From positions 76,974-140,973 of the forward strand of contig CALANS010000217.1 of the NCBI GenBank assembly GCA_937926105.1: a stretch of 64,000 nt of DNA, written 5' to 3'. The notes beneath the pieces are model-generated. The model saw only the letters and a list, made by a program, of their open reading frames with translations. It did not search any database and had not been told where the DNA came from. The first letter of the stretch is position 1. Every line of letters begins with the position of its first letter. A program made the position numbers and the translations under genes. This DNA comes from an uncultured Actinomycetes bacterium (GTDB taxonomy: Bacteria > Actinomycetota > Actinomycetes > Mycobacteriales > Nakamurellaceae). Below are positions 52,425 to 61,421 of this stretch, piece after piece.

Positions 52425-53188
52425 CCATCCGTCTGCTGATCCTGAACTGCAACATCACCGAGTCGATGACCGGGGCGATCGATGCGGTCGCCCGGGCTGC
52501 CACCGGCCCGGATACCGAGGTCACCACCATCGCCCCCGAGTGGGGGGTGGTGTCGGCCGAGGGTTACCTGGACAGCTTCATCGCGGCCACCGCGATGATG
52601 GAGCGGCTGGCCAGTTGGCGCGGGGAGGTGCACGCGGTCGTGCTCGCCGGCTTCGGCGAGCACGGCCGCGAGGCGGCACGGGAGATGCTGGAAGCACCGG
52701 TCGTCGATATCACCGACGCGGCGGCGCATGTGGCATTGATGGTCGCGCCCACCTACGGCGTCGTGACCACGCTGTCCCGATCGGTCATGCAGATCCGCGA
52801 CAGTCTGCGCAATGCGGGGGTCGGCGATCGCTGCGCGGCGGTGACCGCCGTCGACGTCCCGGTCCTTGAACTCGATCCGGAGAACGAGGAGGTCCGGGCC
52901 CGCATCATCGAACGGGGCCGGTACCTGATCGATCGGGGCGCGGAGGCGATCGTGCTGGGCTGTGCCGGGTTCGCCGGCCGCGCGGCCTCGTTCGAGCTTG
53001 ATCTGGGGGTCCCGGTGATCGACCCGGTGAGCGCCGGCGTGGCCTGCGCGGAGTCCCTGGTGCGGCTCGGTCTGCGCACCAGCAAGGTGTCGACCTATGC
53101 CACGCCGCGCCCGAAGGACCGTCCGGGATGGGGTGCGCGCCGGCTGGGTGAGGTCCCTGTAGGCAACGGTGCCGGGGCGTCGTCGTGA
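52421..53188 (+). CDS. Asp/Glu/hydantoin-racemase-family protein
   Basis: 255 residues. ILNCNITESMTGAIDAVARAA and IVLGCAGFAGRA are the two characteristic parts of the family. The usual first catalytic Cys (in GCFG-like motifs) reads AGFGEHG here, so that Cys is absent; the second is Cys175 region (LGCAG). Racemases of hydantoin or allantoin belong here. The altered first site leaves lyase- or hydrolase-like activity possible. ATG 52421 is coupled to the 26-codon ORF; the stop overlaps the next start by 4 bp. Confidence 0.78.
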   Translation: MTIRLLILNCNITESMTGAIDAVARAATGPDTEVTTIAPEWGVVSAEGYLDSFIAATAMMERLASWRGEVHAVVLAGFGEHGREAAREMLEAPVVDITDAAAHVALMVAPTYGVVTTLSRSVMQIRDSLRNAGVGDRCAAVTAVDVPVLELDPENEEVRARIIERGRYLIDRGAEAIVLGCAGFAGRAASFELDLGVPVIDPVSAGVACAESLVRLGLRTSKVSTYATPRPKDRPGWGARRLGEVPVGNGAGASS

Positions 53189-54681
53189 GCACCGCGGTGC
53201 ACGCGCGCTACGTGCTGGGCTTCGCCGACGGGGACCACCTGCTCTGGCAGGATGCCACCGTCGAATACGACAGCAGCGTGATCGACTACGTCGGGCCCCG
53301 GCGCGAAAGCCGCGCGGATGTCACCATCGATATGGGCGACGCGCTGGTGATTCCCGGCCTGATCGATCTCGACGCCGTCACCGATATCGATCACGCGATC
53401 CTGGACTCCTGGTCGTCTCCTGCGATAGCGGCGGGGCTGCAGTGGTCGCAGGACTATTTCCAGTCCGATCGCGCGGGCGTCTTCGATCAGCAGGACCGGG
53501 ATTTCATCCGCCGCTATGCGCTGGTGCAGCTGCTCCTGCACGGCGTCACGACCGCCATGCCGATCGCCTCCGAGGTACACAGCAGCTGGGCCGAGACCTA
53601 CCAGGACGCGGTCGGTATCGCGACCGCCGCGCAGGACCTGGGGATTCGGACCTATCTGGGCCCGAGCTACCGATCCGGTGTCACCGTCACCCGGGCCGAC
53701 GGTGCCCGGGATGTGCTGTGGGACCCCGAACGAGGCCGTGCCGGGTTGGCCGACGCCGAGCGATTCCTCGACTACGCCCGCAGCCTGGACGACGACCTGG
53801 TGCACGGCGTACTGCTGCCGTGCCGCATCGAAACGATGACACCCGAATTGCTGGCCGCCACCGCACGGTTGGCTCGGGAGCGGGACGTGCTGGTCCGGCT
53901 ACACAGTATGCAGGGCCTGGGCGAGATCGAGTTCCTGCAGCGCTGGCACGGGGCCAGCCCCGTCGACATGTACCGTCGGACGGGCCTGTTGGCGTGCCGG
54001 TTGCTGGTGCCGCACACCACCTTTGGCACCAGCGACCGGCCACGCCGCTCGCCCTCCGACGACGAGCTTCGCGCGCTGGTCGACGCGGACATATCGATCG
54101 TTCACTGCCCCTCCACTTCGCTGCGGTATGGCATGGCGCTGGACACCTTCGACCGCTACGAGGCCGCTGGAGTGAATATCACCCTCGGCAGCGACAGCTT
54201 TCCGCCCGACCTGCTGCGGGCGATGGACGAGGGCTGGTGCCTGGCCAAGCTGCTGGAGGGGCGGCTGGACGCCGGCAGCCTGGCGGCCTATTTCCGCACG
54301 GCCACCCTCAATGCGGCGCGCGCTCTCGGTCGGGAAGACCTCGGCCGGCTGGCGCCGGGTGCCCAGGCAGACCTGCTGGCCTACCGACTCGACGGCTTCC
54401 GGCTGGGCGTCGTGGAGGACCCGCTGCGGACCCTGGTCACGGCGGGCAGGCCGACCGACCTGGCACTGTCGGTGGTGGCGGGTCGGACCGTGGTCGAGAA
54501 CGGCCAACTGCCGGGTGTCGACCTCGGGGCCATGCGGGGCCGGGCGCAGGCGCTGTTCGACCGCATGCGCGCCGCCTACTCCGAGCGGGACTACCATCGG
54601 CGCGGCCCCGACGAGCTGTTTCCACCCGTGTTCCCCCACGCGGGCGAGGCTGCGACGGTGCGAGCCGATACGAAGGGATGA
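53185..54681 (+). CDS. Amidohydrolase-superfamily protein (chlorohydrolase-like) lacking the canonical HxH
   Basis: 498 residues. The composite-domain start ([36 protein letters not shown]) and TIM barrel ([40 protein letters not shown]) place it in the TRZ/ATZ branch. At strand 1 the normal HTHL metal motif is replaced by DAVTDIDH, so the standard HxH is absent; the downstream His and Asp ligands remain. A subfamily of such proteins exists (from memory), and its substrate is unknown. GTG 53185 overlaps the racemase stop. Confidence 0.8.
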   Translation: MSTAVHARYVLGFADGDHLLWQDATVEYDSSVIDYVGPRRESRADVTIDMGDALVIPGLIDLDAVTDIDHAILDSWSSPAIAAGLQWSQDYFQSDRAGVFDQQDRDFIRRYALVQLLLHGVTTAMPIASEVHSSWAETYQDAVGIATAAQDLGIRTYLGPSYRSGVTVTRADGARDVLWDPERGRAGLADAERFLDYARSLDDDLVHGVLLPCRIETMTPELLAATARLARERDVLVRLHSMQGLGEIEFLQRWHGASPVDMYRRTGLLACRLLVPHTTFGTSDRPRRSPSDDELRALVDADISIVHCPSTSLRYGMALDTFDRYEAAGVNITLGSDSFPPDLLRAMDEGWCLAKLLEGRLDAGSLAAYFRTATLNAARALGREDLGRLAPGAQADLLAYRLDGFRLGVVEDPLRTLVTAGRPTDLALSVVAGRTVVENGQLPGVDLGAMRGRAQALFDRMRAAYSERDYHRRGPDELFPPVFPHAGEAATVRADTKG

Positions 54682-54685
54682 GCCG

Positions 54686-55726
54686 ATGCGGGCCCTGGTG
54701 AAGGAGCAGGCCGGGCCGGGCCTGCGCATGGTGGATCGTCCGGAACCGGCGCTGCAGGCCGGGCAGGTGAAGATCCGGGTGCTGCGCGCGGGGTTGTGCG
54801 GGACGGACCTGCACCTGCAGTCCTGGGACGACTGGGCGGCCGCGACGGTCCGGCCGCCGGTCATCATCGGGCACGAGTTCTGCGGCGAGGTCGTCGATGT
54901 CGCGTCCGACGTGGTGGGCGTGGAGTGTGGCGACAGGGTATCGGGGGAGGGCCACCTGGTCTGCGGGACCTGCCGCAACTGCCGGGCGGGACGACGCCAC
55001 CTGTGCATCAACACCATCGGACTGGGCATCCACCGGGATGGCGCCTTTGCCGAGTTCGTCGTCCTTCCCGCCAGCAACGTGTGGGTCCATCCCGCCGATC
55101 TCGATCCGGATCTGGGGGCGATCTTCGACCCGCTGGGCAACGCCGTGCATTCGGTGCTCACCTTCCCGATGCCCGGTGAGGATGTGCTCATCACCGGTGC
55201 CGGCCCGATCGGAGTGATGTCTGCGGCGCTGGCACGCCACGTCGGGGCCCGATACGTGGTGGCCACCGACAAGAGCCCGTACCGGCTGGCGCTCGCCGAG
55301 GCGGCCGGAGCCGACCTCGCGGTGGACGTCGGCCAGCGACGAATCGCCGACGCCATGGCGGACCTGGGCATGCGAGAGGGCTTCGATATCGGCCTGGAGA
55401 TGTCCGGCGTACCGTCGGCGGTCGAGGAGATGCTGGCCACCATGAACCATGGCGGGCGGGTGGCCATGCTCGGCCTGCCGCATGCCCCCTATTCGGTCGA
55501 CTGGGGCCGGATCGTGACCCACATGATCACCATCAAGGGAATCTACGGGCGCGAGATGTACGACACCTGGTATTCGATGGGCGCCATGCTGGGCAGTTCC
55601 CAGACGCTGCGCAGCCGTGTCGCGTCGGTGATCACCCACCGGTTCCCGGCCGAGGAGTGGCCGGAGGCCTTCGAGACCGCGCGGTCCGGTCAGTGCGGCA
55701 AGGTCGTCATGGTCTGGGAGACCTGA
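54686..55726 (+). CDS. tdh: L-threonine 3-dehydrogenase
   Basis: 346 residues. It matches E. coli Tdh nearly throughout: [53 protein letters not shown] with the structural-zinc Cys, [30 protein letters not shown] and [14 protein letters not shown]. Catalytic zinc is held by the Cys and His at the N-terminus. It oxidises L-threonine to 2-amino-3-oxobutyrate, which Kbl cleaves to glycine and acetyl-CoA. In this context a related 2-amino or hydroxy acid is also possible. It begins 4 bp after the amidohydrolase stop. Confidence 0.92.
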   Translation: MRALVKEQAGPGLRMVDRPEPALQAGQVKIRVLRAGLCGTDLHLQSWDDWAAATVRPPVIIGHEFCGEVVDVASDVVGVECGDRVSGEGHLVCGTCRNCRAGRRHLCINTIGLGIHRDGAFAEFVVLPASNVWVHPADLDPDLGAIFDPLGNAVHSVLTFPMPGEDVLITGAGPIGVMSAALARHVGARYVVATDKSPYRLALAEAAGADLAVDVGQRRIADAMADLGMREGFDIGLEMSGVPSAVEEMLATMNHGGRVAMLGLPHAPYSVDWGRIVTHMITIKGIYGREMYDTWYSMGAMLGSSQTLRSRVASVITHRFPAEEWPEAFETARSGQCGKVVMVWET

Positions 55727-55771
55727 CCGGTTCACGGGTGATACCGCGGACGGGTGGTGGTGCCTCTCTGA

Positions 55772-55800
55772 TTGACATATACGGACGTCCGATATAAGTT
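55772..55800 (+). promoter_or_regulatory. SigA-type promoter with palindromic operator in the spacer
   Basis: TTGACA (55772-55777), a 17-nt spacer, then TAAGTT (55795-55800) is a textbook vegetative promoter. The palindrome CGGACGTCCG (55782-55791) fills the middle of the spacer. It lies 26 bp before the transketolase start with a short leader and the SD GGGGAGG. The palindrome differs from operator copies 1, 2 and 4 and could belong to the TetR protein encoded at 60707. Confidence 0.75.
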
Positions 55801-55825
55801 AGGGAAACCGGAAGGGGAGGACTTC

Positions 55826-56674
55826 ATGCAGACCACTCAGGCGCGGCCGGACGTCGCGACGATCGCGGAGAAGGCTCGATTCATTCGGCTGGAAACCGTT
55901 CGGCTGGCTCGCATCGCCGGTGCCGGCCACTACACCTCGGTGTTCTCGGCAGCGGAACTGCTGGCTGCGTTGTACTACGCCCAGCTGCGGCTGGATCCCG
56001 AGCATCCGGACTGGCCGGATCGAGACAGGCTGGTGCTGAGCAAGGGGCATGCGGCGATCGGGCTGTACCCGGTGCTTGCGGACCTGGGGTTTTTCGAATC
56101 CGCCCTGCTTGACGGCTATTCCCGGCTCGGCAGCCCGTTCGGTGACCACCCGGACATGAAGAAGATTCCCGGGATCGACTTCAGCTCGGGCTCGCTGGGG
56201 CACGGCCTGTCGGTGTCTGTCGGAATGGCACTGTCGGGGCGAATCGCCCGGCGCGACTACCGGACGTATTGCATCCTCGGTGACGGAGAGCTGTGCGAGG
56301 GCCAGGTGTGGGAGGCGGCGATGTCCGCATCCCACCTCCGGCTCGGGCGCCTGGTGGCCATCGTGGACGCCAACCAGCTCTGCATCGATGGATTCACCCG
56401 GGACGTGATGACCGTCGAACCCATCGACACCAGGTTCGAAGCATTCGGCTGGCGGGCGGTGCGGGTCGACGGTCACGATATTCCCGCTCTGCTGGAACAG
56501 TTCTCGGCGCTGCCGGACGACGCCGAGGGGCCGCCGACGGTCATCGTGGCAGACACCATCAAGGGCAAGGGCGTGCGACGCATGGAACTGTCAACCGATT
56601 GGCACGTCGGCAACCTGGTGGGAGCCGACTACACCGATGTGATTGCCGAGCTGAGCGGGGAGGACGTCCGATGA
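55826..56674 (+). CDS. Transketolase, N-terminal (thiamine-diphosphate) subunit
   Basis: 282 residues. SKGHAAIGLYPVLADLGFF, SSGSLGHGLSVSVGMALSG and the TPP motif GDGELCEGQVWEAAMSASHLRLGRLVAIVDANQLCIDG are typical. The two-gene form has its pyrimidine and C-terminal domains in the following gene. It transfers a two-carbon unit between ketose and aldose phosphates. ATG 55826 follows GGGGAGG. Confidence 0.92.
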   Translation: MQTTQARPDVATIAEKARFIRLETVRLARIAGAGHYTSVFSAAELLAALYYAQLRLDPEHPDWPDRDRLVLSKGHAAIGLYPVLADLGFFESALLDGYSRLGSPFGDHPDMKKIPGIDFSSGSLGHGLSVSVGMALSGRIARRDYRTYCILGDGELCEGQVWEAAMSASHLRLGRLVAIVDANQLCIDGFTRDVMTVEPIDTRFEAFGWRAVRVDGHDIPALLEQFSALPDDAEGPPTVIVADTIKGKGVRRMELSTDWHVGNLVGADYTDVIAELSGEDVR

Positions 56675-57702
56675 CGGCACCAATGATCGGCCAGGACCAG
56701 GCGGAGATATTTCGCGGTACAGCGGTCGGCAGCACGTCCCTGCGCGATCCGCGATCCGCCGACGGCAATGACCGGCGGGCGATTCCCGCCTTCGTCTTCG
56801 GTGAGGAGCTTGCCGACCTGGCCGAGCGGGACGAACGGATCGTCGTCCTAACCGCTGACCTGGCTCGATCCAACCGGGCCAACGACTTCGCCGACCGGCA
56901 CCCCGAGCGATTCGTCAGCGTCGGTATCGCGGAAAAGAACATGATCACCATTGCGGCCGGAATGGCGGCCTGCGGGCACATTCCGTTCGCGGCGACCTTC
57001 GCGTCCTTCGCCGCGCTGCTGGGATGCGAGCAGATTCGCACCGACTGCGCCTACCCGCGCTTGCCGGTGCGCATCGTCGGCCACCACTCCGGCATGTCGA
57101 TGGGCTTCTATGGCACCAGCCACCACAGCCTGGAGGATATCGGCATCATGTCCTCCATCGCCGACCTGACGGTCGTCGCGGTGAGCGATGCCAATCATCT
57201 GCGAGCGGTGCTCCGCGCGAGCCTGGACCATCCGGGCGCGATGTACATCCGCCTCGGTCGTGGCCGCGATCCCGAGGTCTATCCGACGATTCCCGAGGTT
57301 ACGTTCGGCAAGGCCAACTGGCTGCGCCGGGGTGACGACGCGACGGTCGTCGCCACCGGATCCATGGTGGCGCCGGCGATCGCAGCGGCCGAATCACTGG
57401 CCGCGCAGGGAGTGTCCGCCGGGGTTGTGGACATGCACACCATCGTCCCGCTGGATGTCGATGCGGTGCTGGAGGCGGCGCGGCGCGGCGCGATCGTCAC
57501 CGTCGAGGAGGCCAACCGCACCGGCGGCATGGGCACCCTGGTTGCCCAGACATTGCTCGAGGCGGGCGTCACGGGCGTGCCGTTCGCACGGCATGGCGTC
57601 CCGGACGAGCACGTTCCGGTCGGGCCACCGGCGGCGCTGTATGCCAGTTACGGCCTGGACGCCGACGGAATCGCCGCCCAGGTACGCCAGGTCCTCGGCT
57701 AA
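56671..57702 (+). CDS. Transketolase, C-terminal subunit
   Basis: 343 residues. FVSVGIAEKNMITIAAGMAACGHIPFAATFASF is the pyrimidine-domain core with the catalytic Glu, and GVSAGVVDMHTIVPLDVDAVLEAARRGAIVTVEEANRTGGMGTLVAQTLLEAG is the C-terminal transketolase domain. ATG 56671 overlaps the N-subunit stop (ATGA), consistent with a stoichiometric pair. Split transketolases are often found in specialised sugar catabolism, such as apulose-4-phosphate cleavage. Confidence 0.92.
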   Translation: MTAPMIGQDQAEIFRGTAVGSTSLRDPRSADGNDRRAIPAFVFGEELADLAERDERIVVLTADLARSNRANDFADRHPERFVSVGIAEKNMITIAAGMAACGHIPFAATFASFAALLGCEQIRTDCAYPRLPVRIVGHHSGMSMGFYGTSHHSLEDIGIMSSIADLTVVAVSDANHLRAVLRASLDHPGAMYIRLGRGRDPEVYPTIPEVTFGKANWLRRGDDATVVATGSMVAPAIAAAESLAAQGVSAGVVDMHTIVPLDVDAVLEAARRGAIVTVEEANRTGGMGTLVAQTLLEAGVTGVPFARHGVPDEHVPVGPPAALYASYGLDADGIAAQVRQVLG

Positions 57703-57726
57703 TCGCCCGGTAAGGAGTCAACTGTC

Positions 57727-58953
57727 ATGTCAGACACCGTCACCAGCGTCGACGGAGCGCTTCGGGAGCGTGCGCGGGCCGTCGTTCCGGGCGGCATGTA
57801 CGGCCACATGGACGCCGGGCGCTTCCCGCTGGCCTTCCCACAGTTCTATGCCCGAGCCGAGGGGTGCCGCACCTGGGACGTCGACGGTCGCGGTTATCTG
57901 GACTATCTGTGCGCCTTCGGACCGATGGTTCTCGGATACCAGAACCCCATCGTCGAGCAGGCGGCCGCCCGGCAACGTTCCGACGGTGATTGCATGAGCG
58001 GGCCATCTGCACGGTTCGTCGAGCTGGCTGAGCTCTTCGTCGACACCGTTCCCGCGGCGGATTGGGTGAAGTTCGCCAAGAACGGCACCGACGCGACAAC
58101 GACCTGCCTGACGATCGCCCGGGCCGCCACGGGTCGGCGCACGGTGCTCGCCGCTGCGGGCACCTACCACGGCGCTGCGCCGTGGTGCACCCCGCGGACA
58201 GCGGGCGTGATACCGGAGGACCGGGCGCACCTGCGGTACTTCACCTACAACGATCTGGACTCGGTGCAGCGTGCGGTCGATGAGGCGGACGGCGACGTCG
58301 CAGCGGTGATCGTGACGCCGTTCCGGCACGAGATCCGCGCGGCACAGCAGGCGGTGGATCCCGACTTCGCGCGCGGGCTGCGGGCGCTGTGTACCCGTAT
58401 CGGTGCGGTGCTGATACTCGATGATGTGCGCGCCGGGATGCGGTTGCACGTCGGGGGCAGCTGGGAACCGTATGGCGTTCGGCCGGACCTGTCGGCGTGG
58501 AGCAAGGCGATCGCCAACGGATATCCGCTGGCCGCGATCACCGGGGTGGACGCGCTGCGGGACGCGGCGCGCGAGGTGTACATCACCGGCTCGTTCTGGT
58601 ACGGCTCGGTCGCCATGGCCGCCGCGATTGCCACCATCGGGGAGATCCGCCGGATCGATGCACCGGCCCAGATCGGCCGGGTCGGCGAGCTGCTGCGGGC
58701 CGGGCTGGTCGAACAGGCACAACGACATGGAGTGGGGATCAACCACAGCGGCCCACCGCAGATGCCGCTGCTGACCTTCGCGGCCGACCCGGACTTTGCG
58801 ATCGCCGACGCCTGGACCACCGAGTGCCTCCGTGGTGGCGCGCTCTTCCACCCGTGGCACAACGGGTTCCTGTCCACGGCGCACACCGAGTCCGATATCG
58901 CCCGCACCCTGGAGATCACTGATCGGGCATTCGAGGCGGTCAGCCGCAGATGA
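57727..58953 (+). CDS. Class III aminotransferase (glutamate-1-semialdehyde-aminomutase-like)
   Basis: 408 residues, PLP-dependent. GPMVLGYQNP, the phosphate-binding KNGTDATTTCLTIARAATGR, the LILDDVRAGMRL region with the PLP Asp and LSAWSKAIANGYPLAAI with the Schiff-base Lys260 are present. It is closest in style to GSA aminomutase and omega-transaminases; the amino acceptor is unknown. SD AAGGAG lies upstream of ATG 57727. The stop overlaps a decayed aldehyde dehydrogenase fragment. Confidence 0.88.
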   Translation: MSDTVTSVDGALRERARAVVPGGMYGHMDAGRFPLAFPQFYARAEGCRTWDVDGRGYLDYLCAFGPMVLGYQNPIVEQAAARQRSDGDCMSGPSARFVELAELFVDTVPAADWVKFAKNGTDATTTCLTIARAATGRRTVLAAAGTYHGAAPWCTPRTAGVIPEDRAHLRYFTYNDLDSVQRAVDEADGDVAAVIVTPFRHEIRAAQQAVDPDFARGLRALCTRIGAVLILDDVRAGMRLHVGGSWEPYGVRPDLSAWSKAIANGYPLAAITGVDALRDAAREVYITGSFWYGSVAMAAAIATIGEIRRIDAPAQIGRVGELLRAGLVEQAQRHGVGINHSGPPQMPLLTFAADPDFAIADAWTTECLRGGALFHPWHNGFLSTAHTESDIARTLEITDRAFEAVSRR

Positions 58954-59066
58954 GCACCGTGCCCCTGCTGATCGCCGGCGAATGGGCAGGCGCCTCCGGC
59001 GCGGGAACCCTCGCACTGGTCAACCCGGCCACCGAGGAGGTGATCGGTTCCGTGGCGAGGGCCACC
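58950..59066 (+). pseudogene. Aldehyde dehydrogenase fragment (first 39 codons)
   Basis: LLIAGEWAGASGAGTLALV followed by NPATEEVIGSVARAT is the start of a typical aldehyde dehydrogenase, including the NPATEEVIG stretch. The rest is gone: the frame runs directly into sequence of a substrate-binding protein. The ATG overlaps the aminotransferase stop, showing that an intact dehydrogenase once followed it. Confidence 0.85.
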
Positions 59067-59398
59067 GTCCGGGTCAACTTCATCACCTCGGTGCCGACCC
59101 TGCAGCTGCAGGTCCAGAACGGGCGGGCCGCCCGCTGGGATTGCCGCCGCAGAGCGTGAATTCGCTCAGCAGCCAGGCATGCTGCCGGGTGGTCGCCGCC
59201 GACAGCCCGAGCCCGTCACCGTGTCGATGAACGACGGCGGTCCGATGACGGACACCGTGAAACCGCGCGAGGCGCTGGTCGCGGAGTCCGGCTGACGAAC
59301 CAGACGGCGCTACTGTATGAGAACTCCACCGCCCCCTGGAGCTACGCAAGCACTTCAACTACCTGCCGACGTTCCGCTTGTCCGAGTGGGGCCGCTGA
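59067..59398 (+). pseudogene. Decayed duplicate of the DppA-like binding protein
   Basis: The sequence aligns piecewise with 51457-52309. VRVNFITSVPTLQLQVQNG corresponds to VRINFVTSVPTLLLQAENG; PPQSV, the CCRVV/CCKVV area and VTVSMN follow in shifting frames. Then come short matches to AESGL, ALLYENS/ALLFENS and a last block NFNYLPTFRLSEWGR like NFAYHPNLRVSEWSR with its stop. Large deletions lie between the blocks. Sequence after the stop (GCAGGTCC) is also shared. It is a remnant of a second binding-protein gene fused in frame to an aldehyde dehydrogenase fragment. Confidence 0.88.
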
Positions 59399-59432
59399 CC
59401 GGCAGGTCCGACACGATCCGGGGTGAGGATGG

Positions 59433-60644
59433 ATGAACGGCACGCGCGCGGGTCGACGTGGTGGATGGCCCGCTCCTGAGGTGGACTCCAAGGAGCGACC
59501 GGCACCGCTGGCTGGCCTGCGGGTCCTGGACCTCAGCCGGGTGCTGGCAGGCCCGCTGGCCACCATGCAACTGGCCGATCTGGGCGCCACCGTCATCAAG
59601 GTCGAACTGCCAGGCGCGGGCGATATCACTCGTGGCTGGCCGCCTTTCGGCAGCGACGGAACATCGACCTACACCCTGGCGGTGAATCGCGGCAAGCGCT
59701 CCGTCACCGCAGATCTGACGTCGACCGAGGGCCAGGGATTGGTCCGGTCCCTGGCCCTCGGGGCCGACGTTCTGGTCGAGAACTTCTTACCGGGCCGGCT
59801 CGCCCGGTTCGGATTGGACGTCGGGGAATTACGCCGGGCGAACCCTGGGCTGGTCTCGGCGACCGTGACCGGATACGGCCGGGACGGAGCGCTGGCGGAT
59901 CGACCGGGATTCGATTGCCTGGCCCAGGCGATGGGCGGAGTCATGGCTATCACCGGGACTGCCGGCGGCGAGCCCACCCGAGTAGGGGTGGCCATCGTGG
60001 ACGTGCTGGCCGGAATGCAGCTGGTGCAAGGGATCCTGGCGGCGCTCACCGAACGAACGCGAACTGGGCGCGGCCGTGACCTGAGTGTCGCGTTGCTGGA
60101 CACCGCGGTCTTCTCGCTGATGAACCTGGCCACGATGCATCTGGTGACCGGGCGTCCCGTCGAGCGATTCGGCAACTCGCACCCCAGCATCACGCCCTAC
60201 GAGACCGTCCGGGTGGCCGACGGCGTGCTCGCCCTGGCGGTCGGCACTGACCGCCAGTTCCAGCGGTTGGCTCGGGCGGTCGACCGGCCACACCTGGCCG
60301 ACGATTCTCGATTCGCCACCAACCGCGATCGTGTGACGCACCGCGCCGCGCTCCGCGCGGAACTCGAACGGGCGCTGCGGTCGGGATCGCGGGCCCATTG
60401 GCTGGAGGTACTGATCGCCGCGGACGTTCCGGCGGCACCGGTCAACGAGGTGGCCGAGGTGTTCGAGGACCCGTTCATCCGGGGCCGCACTGTGGTGGAC
60501 ATCGACGGGGTACCGCAGGTCCGGTCGCCGTTGCGCATCGACGACACGCCCCTTCCGGTTCGCAGCCGCCCGCCCGACCTCGGTCAGCACACGGACGAGA
60601 TCGTGTCGATCCTGGCAGATGAGTCTGGCGACGGACGCGCATAG
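59433..60644 (+). CDS. CoA-transferase family III (CaiB/BaiF, formyl-CoA-transferase type)
   Basis: 403 residues. LAGLRVLDLSRVLAGPLATMQLADLGATVIKVELPGAGDITRGWPP and the region FLPGRLARFGLDVGELRRANPGLVSATVTGYGRDGALADRPGFDCLAQAMGGVM, with the catalytic Asp, define the family. It exchanges CoA between carboxylic acids; the acid here is unknown. ATG 59433 has GAGGAT upstream. It follows the decayed region and is followed by the TetR gene. Confidence 0.88.
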   Translation: MNGTRAGRRGGWPAPEVDSKERPAPLAGLRVLDLSRVLAGPLATMQLADLGATVIKVELPGAGDITRGWPPFGSDGTSTYTLAVNRGKRSVTADLTSTEGQGLVRSLALGADVLVENFLPGRLARFGLDVGELRRANPGLVSATVTGYGRDGALADRPGFDCLAQAMGGVMAITGTAGGEPTRVGVAIVDVLAGMQLVQGILAALTERTRTGRGRDLSVALLDTAVFSLMNLATMHLVTGRPVERFGNSHPSITPYETVRVADGVLALAVGTDRQFQRLARAVDRPHLADDSRFATNRDRVTHRAALRAELERALRSGSRAHWLEVLIAADVPAAPVNEVAEVFEDPFIRGRTVVDIDGVPQVRSPLRIDDTPLPVRSRPPDLGQHTDEIVSILADESGDGRA

Positions 60645-60706
60645 ACTCCACGGACGCGGTTGTCCCGACGCGACCGCCACATCACAGGGGTAAGGGGTGG
60701 CTGGAC

Positions 60707-61318
60707 ATGCCGAAGATCGTCGACCACGACGAGCGGCGTGCCGAGATCATCGAAGCCACCTGGCGAGTGATTGCTCGGGACGGCATGGCCAACACCACAA
60801 CACGTCAGATCGCCCGTGAGGCCGGCTGTTCGTTCGGCGTCCTGGCGCACTATTTCAGCGGCAAGGATGCGCTGCTGGCGTCGGCCCTGATCGCCAGCCA
60901 CGCCAACGTTCGCGGGCGCACCGACGTGCTCAATCAGGGCCGGAGCGGGCTGCCCGCGCTGCGGACCCTGATGCTGGAGTCGTTGCCACTGGACGAGAAG
61001 CGCATCGTCGAGGCAAAGATCGAAGTGAGCTTCTGGGGATTCGCCATCGGCAATCCCGCCCTGATCAAGATCCAAAACTCCGAGGTAGACGGACTGTGGG
61101 AACGCATTCACCGTCGGCTTCGGGAGGCCAGGGACCAGGGCGAGCTTCGTGCGGGAACCGACATCGACCAGGCGACGGACAGCTGTCTGGCCTTGATCGA
61201 TGGCCTGAGCCTGCGTGCCACCATGTATCCGCAGCGGACGACGAAGGGAATTCAGCTCGCGCTGCTGGATGCGCTGTTCGAATTGATCGGTGCGCCATCG
61301 CCGCAGTCGGCTTCCTGA
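60707..61318 (+). CDS. TetR-family transcriptional regulator
   Basis: 203 residues. The N-terminal HTH (about 12-55: RAEIIEATWRVIARDGMANTTTRQIAREAGCSFGVLAHYFSGKDALL) is BetI-like. The helical C-terminal domain binds the unknown effector. Upstream, TAGACT (60642-60647) could be a -10 element and an inverted repeat GGAC-GCGGTT-GTCC at 60652-60665 overlaps the predicted start, suggesting self-control (weak). It may also act on CGGACGTCCG before the transketolase pair. Confidence 0.88.
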   Translation: MPKIVDHDERRAEIIEATWRVIARDGMANTTTRQIAREAGCSFGVLAHYFSGKDALLASALIASHANVRGRTDVLNQGRSGLPALRTLMLESLPLDEKRIVEAKIEVSFWGFAIGNPALIKIQNSEVDGLWERIHRRLREARDQGELRAGTDIDQATDSCLALIDGLSLRATMYPQRTTKGIQLALLDALFELIGAPSPQSAS

Positions 61319-61392
61319 CCACGTTGCGCGCGATCCGGGCAGGCCGAAGAAGACAGGTGACGAGCGGCCGGGAACCGCGCCGCGCGAGAACG

Positions 61393-61421
61393 TTGACGGC
61401 GCGAAACCGCAGCCGTATGGT
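61393..61421 (+). promoter_or_regulatory. SigA-type promoter of the deaminase-allantoicase operon
   Basis: TTGACG (61393-61398) with a 17-nt spacer and TATGGT (61416-61421) fit a vegetative promoter. The predicted start near 61428 leaves a leader of about 68 nt to ATG 61496. Confidence 0.65.

Noticed and set aside
58950..59159. A functional 69-residue protein
   Set aside because: Its two halves are fragments of an aldehyde dehydrogenase and a binding protein joined by deletion, ending in a frameshifted stop.
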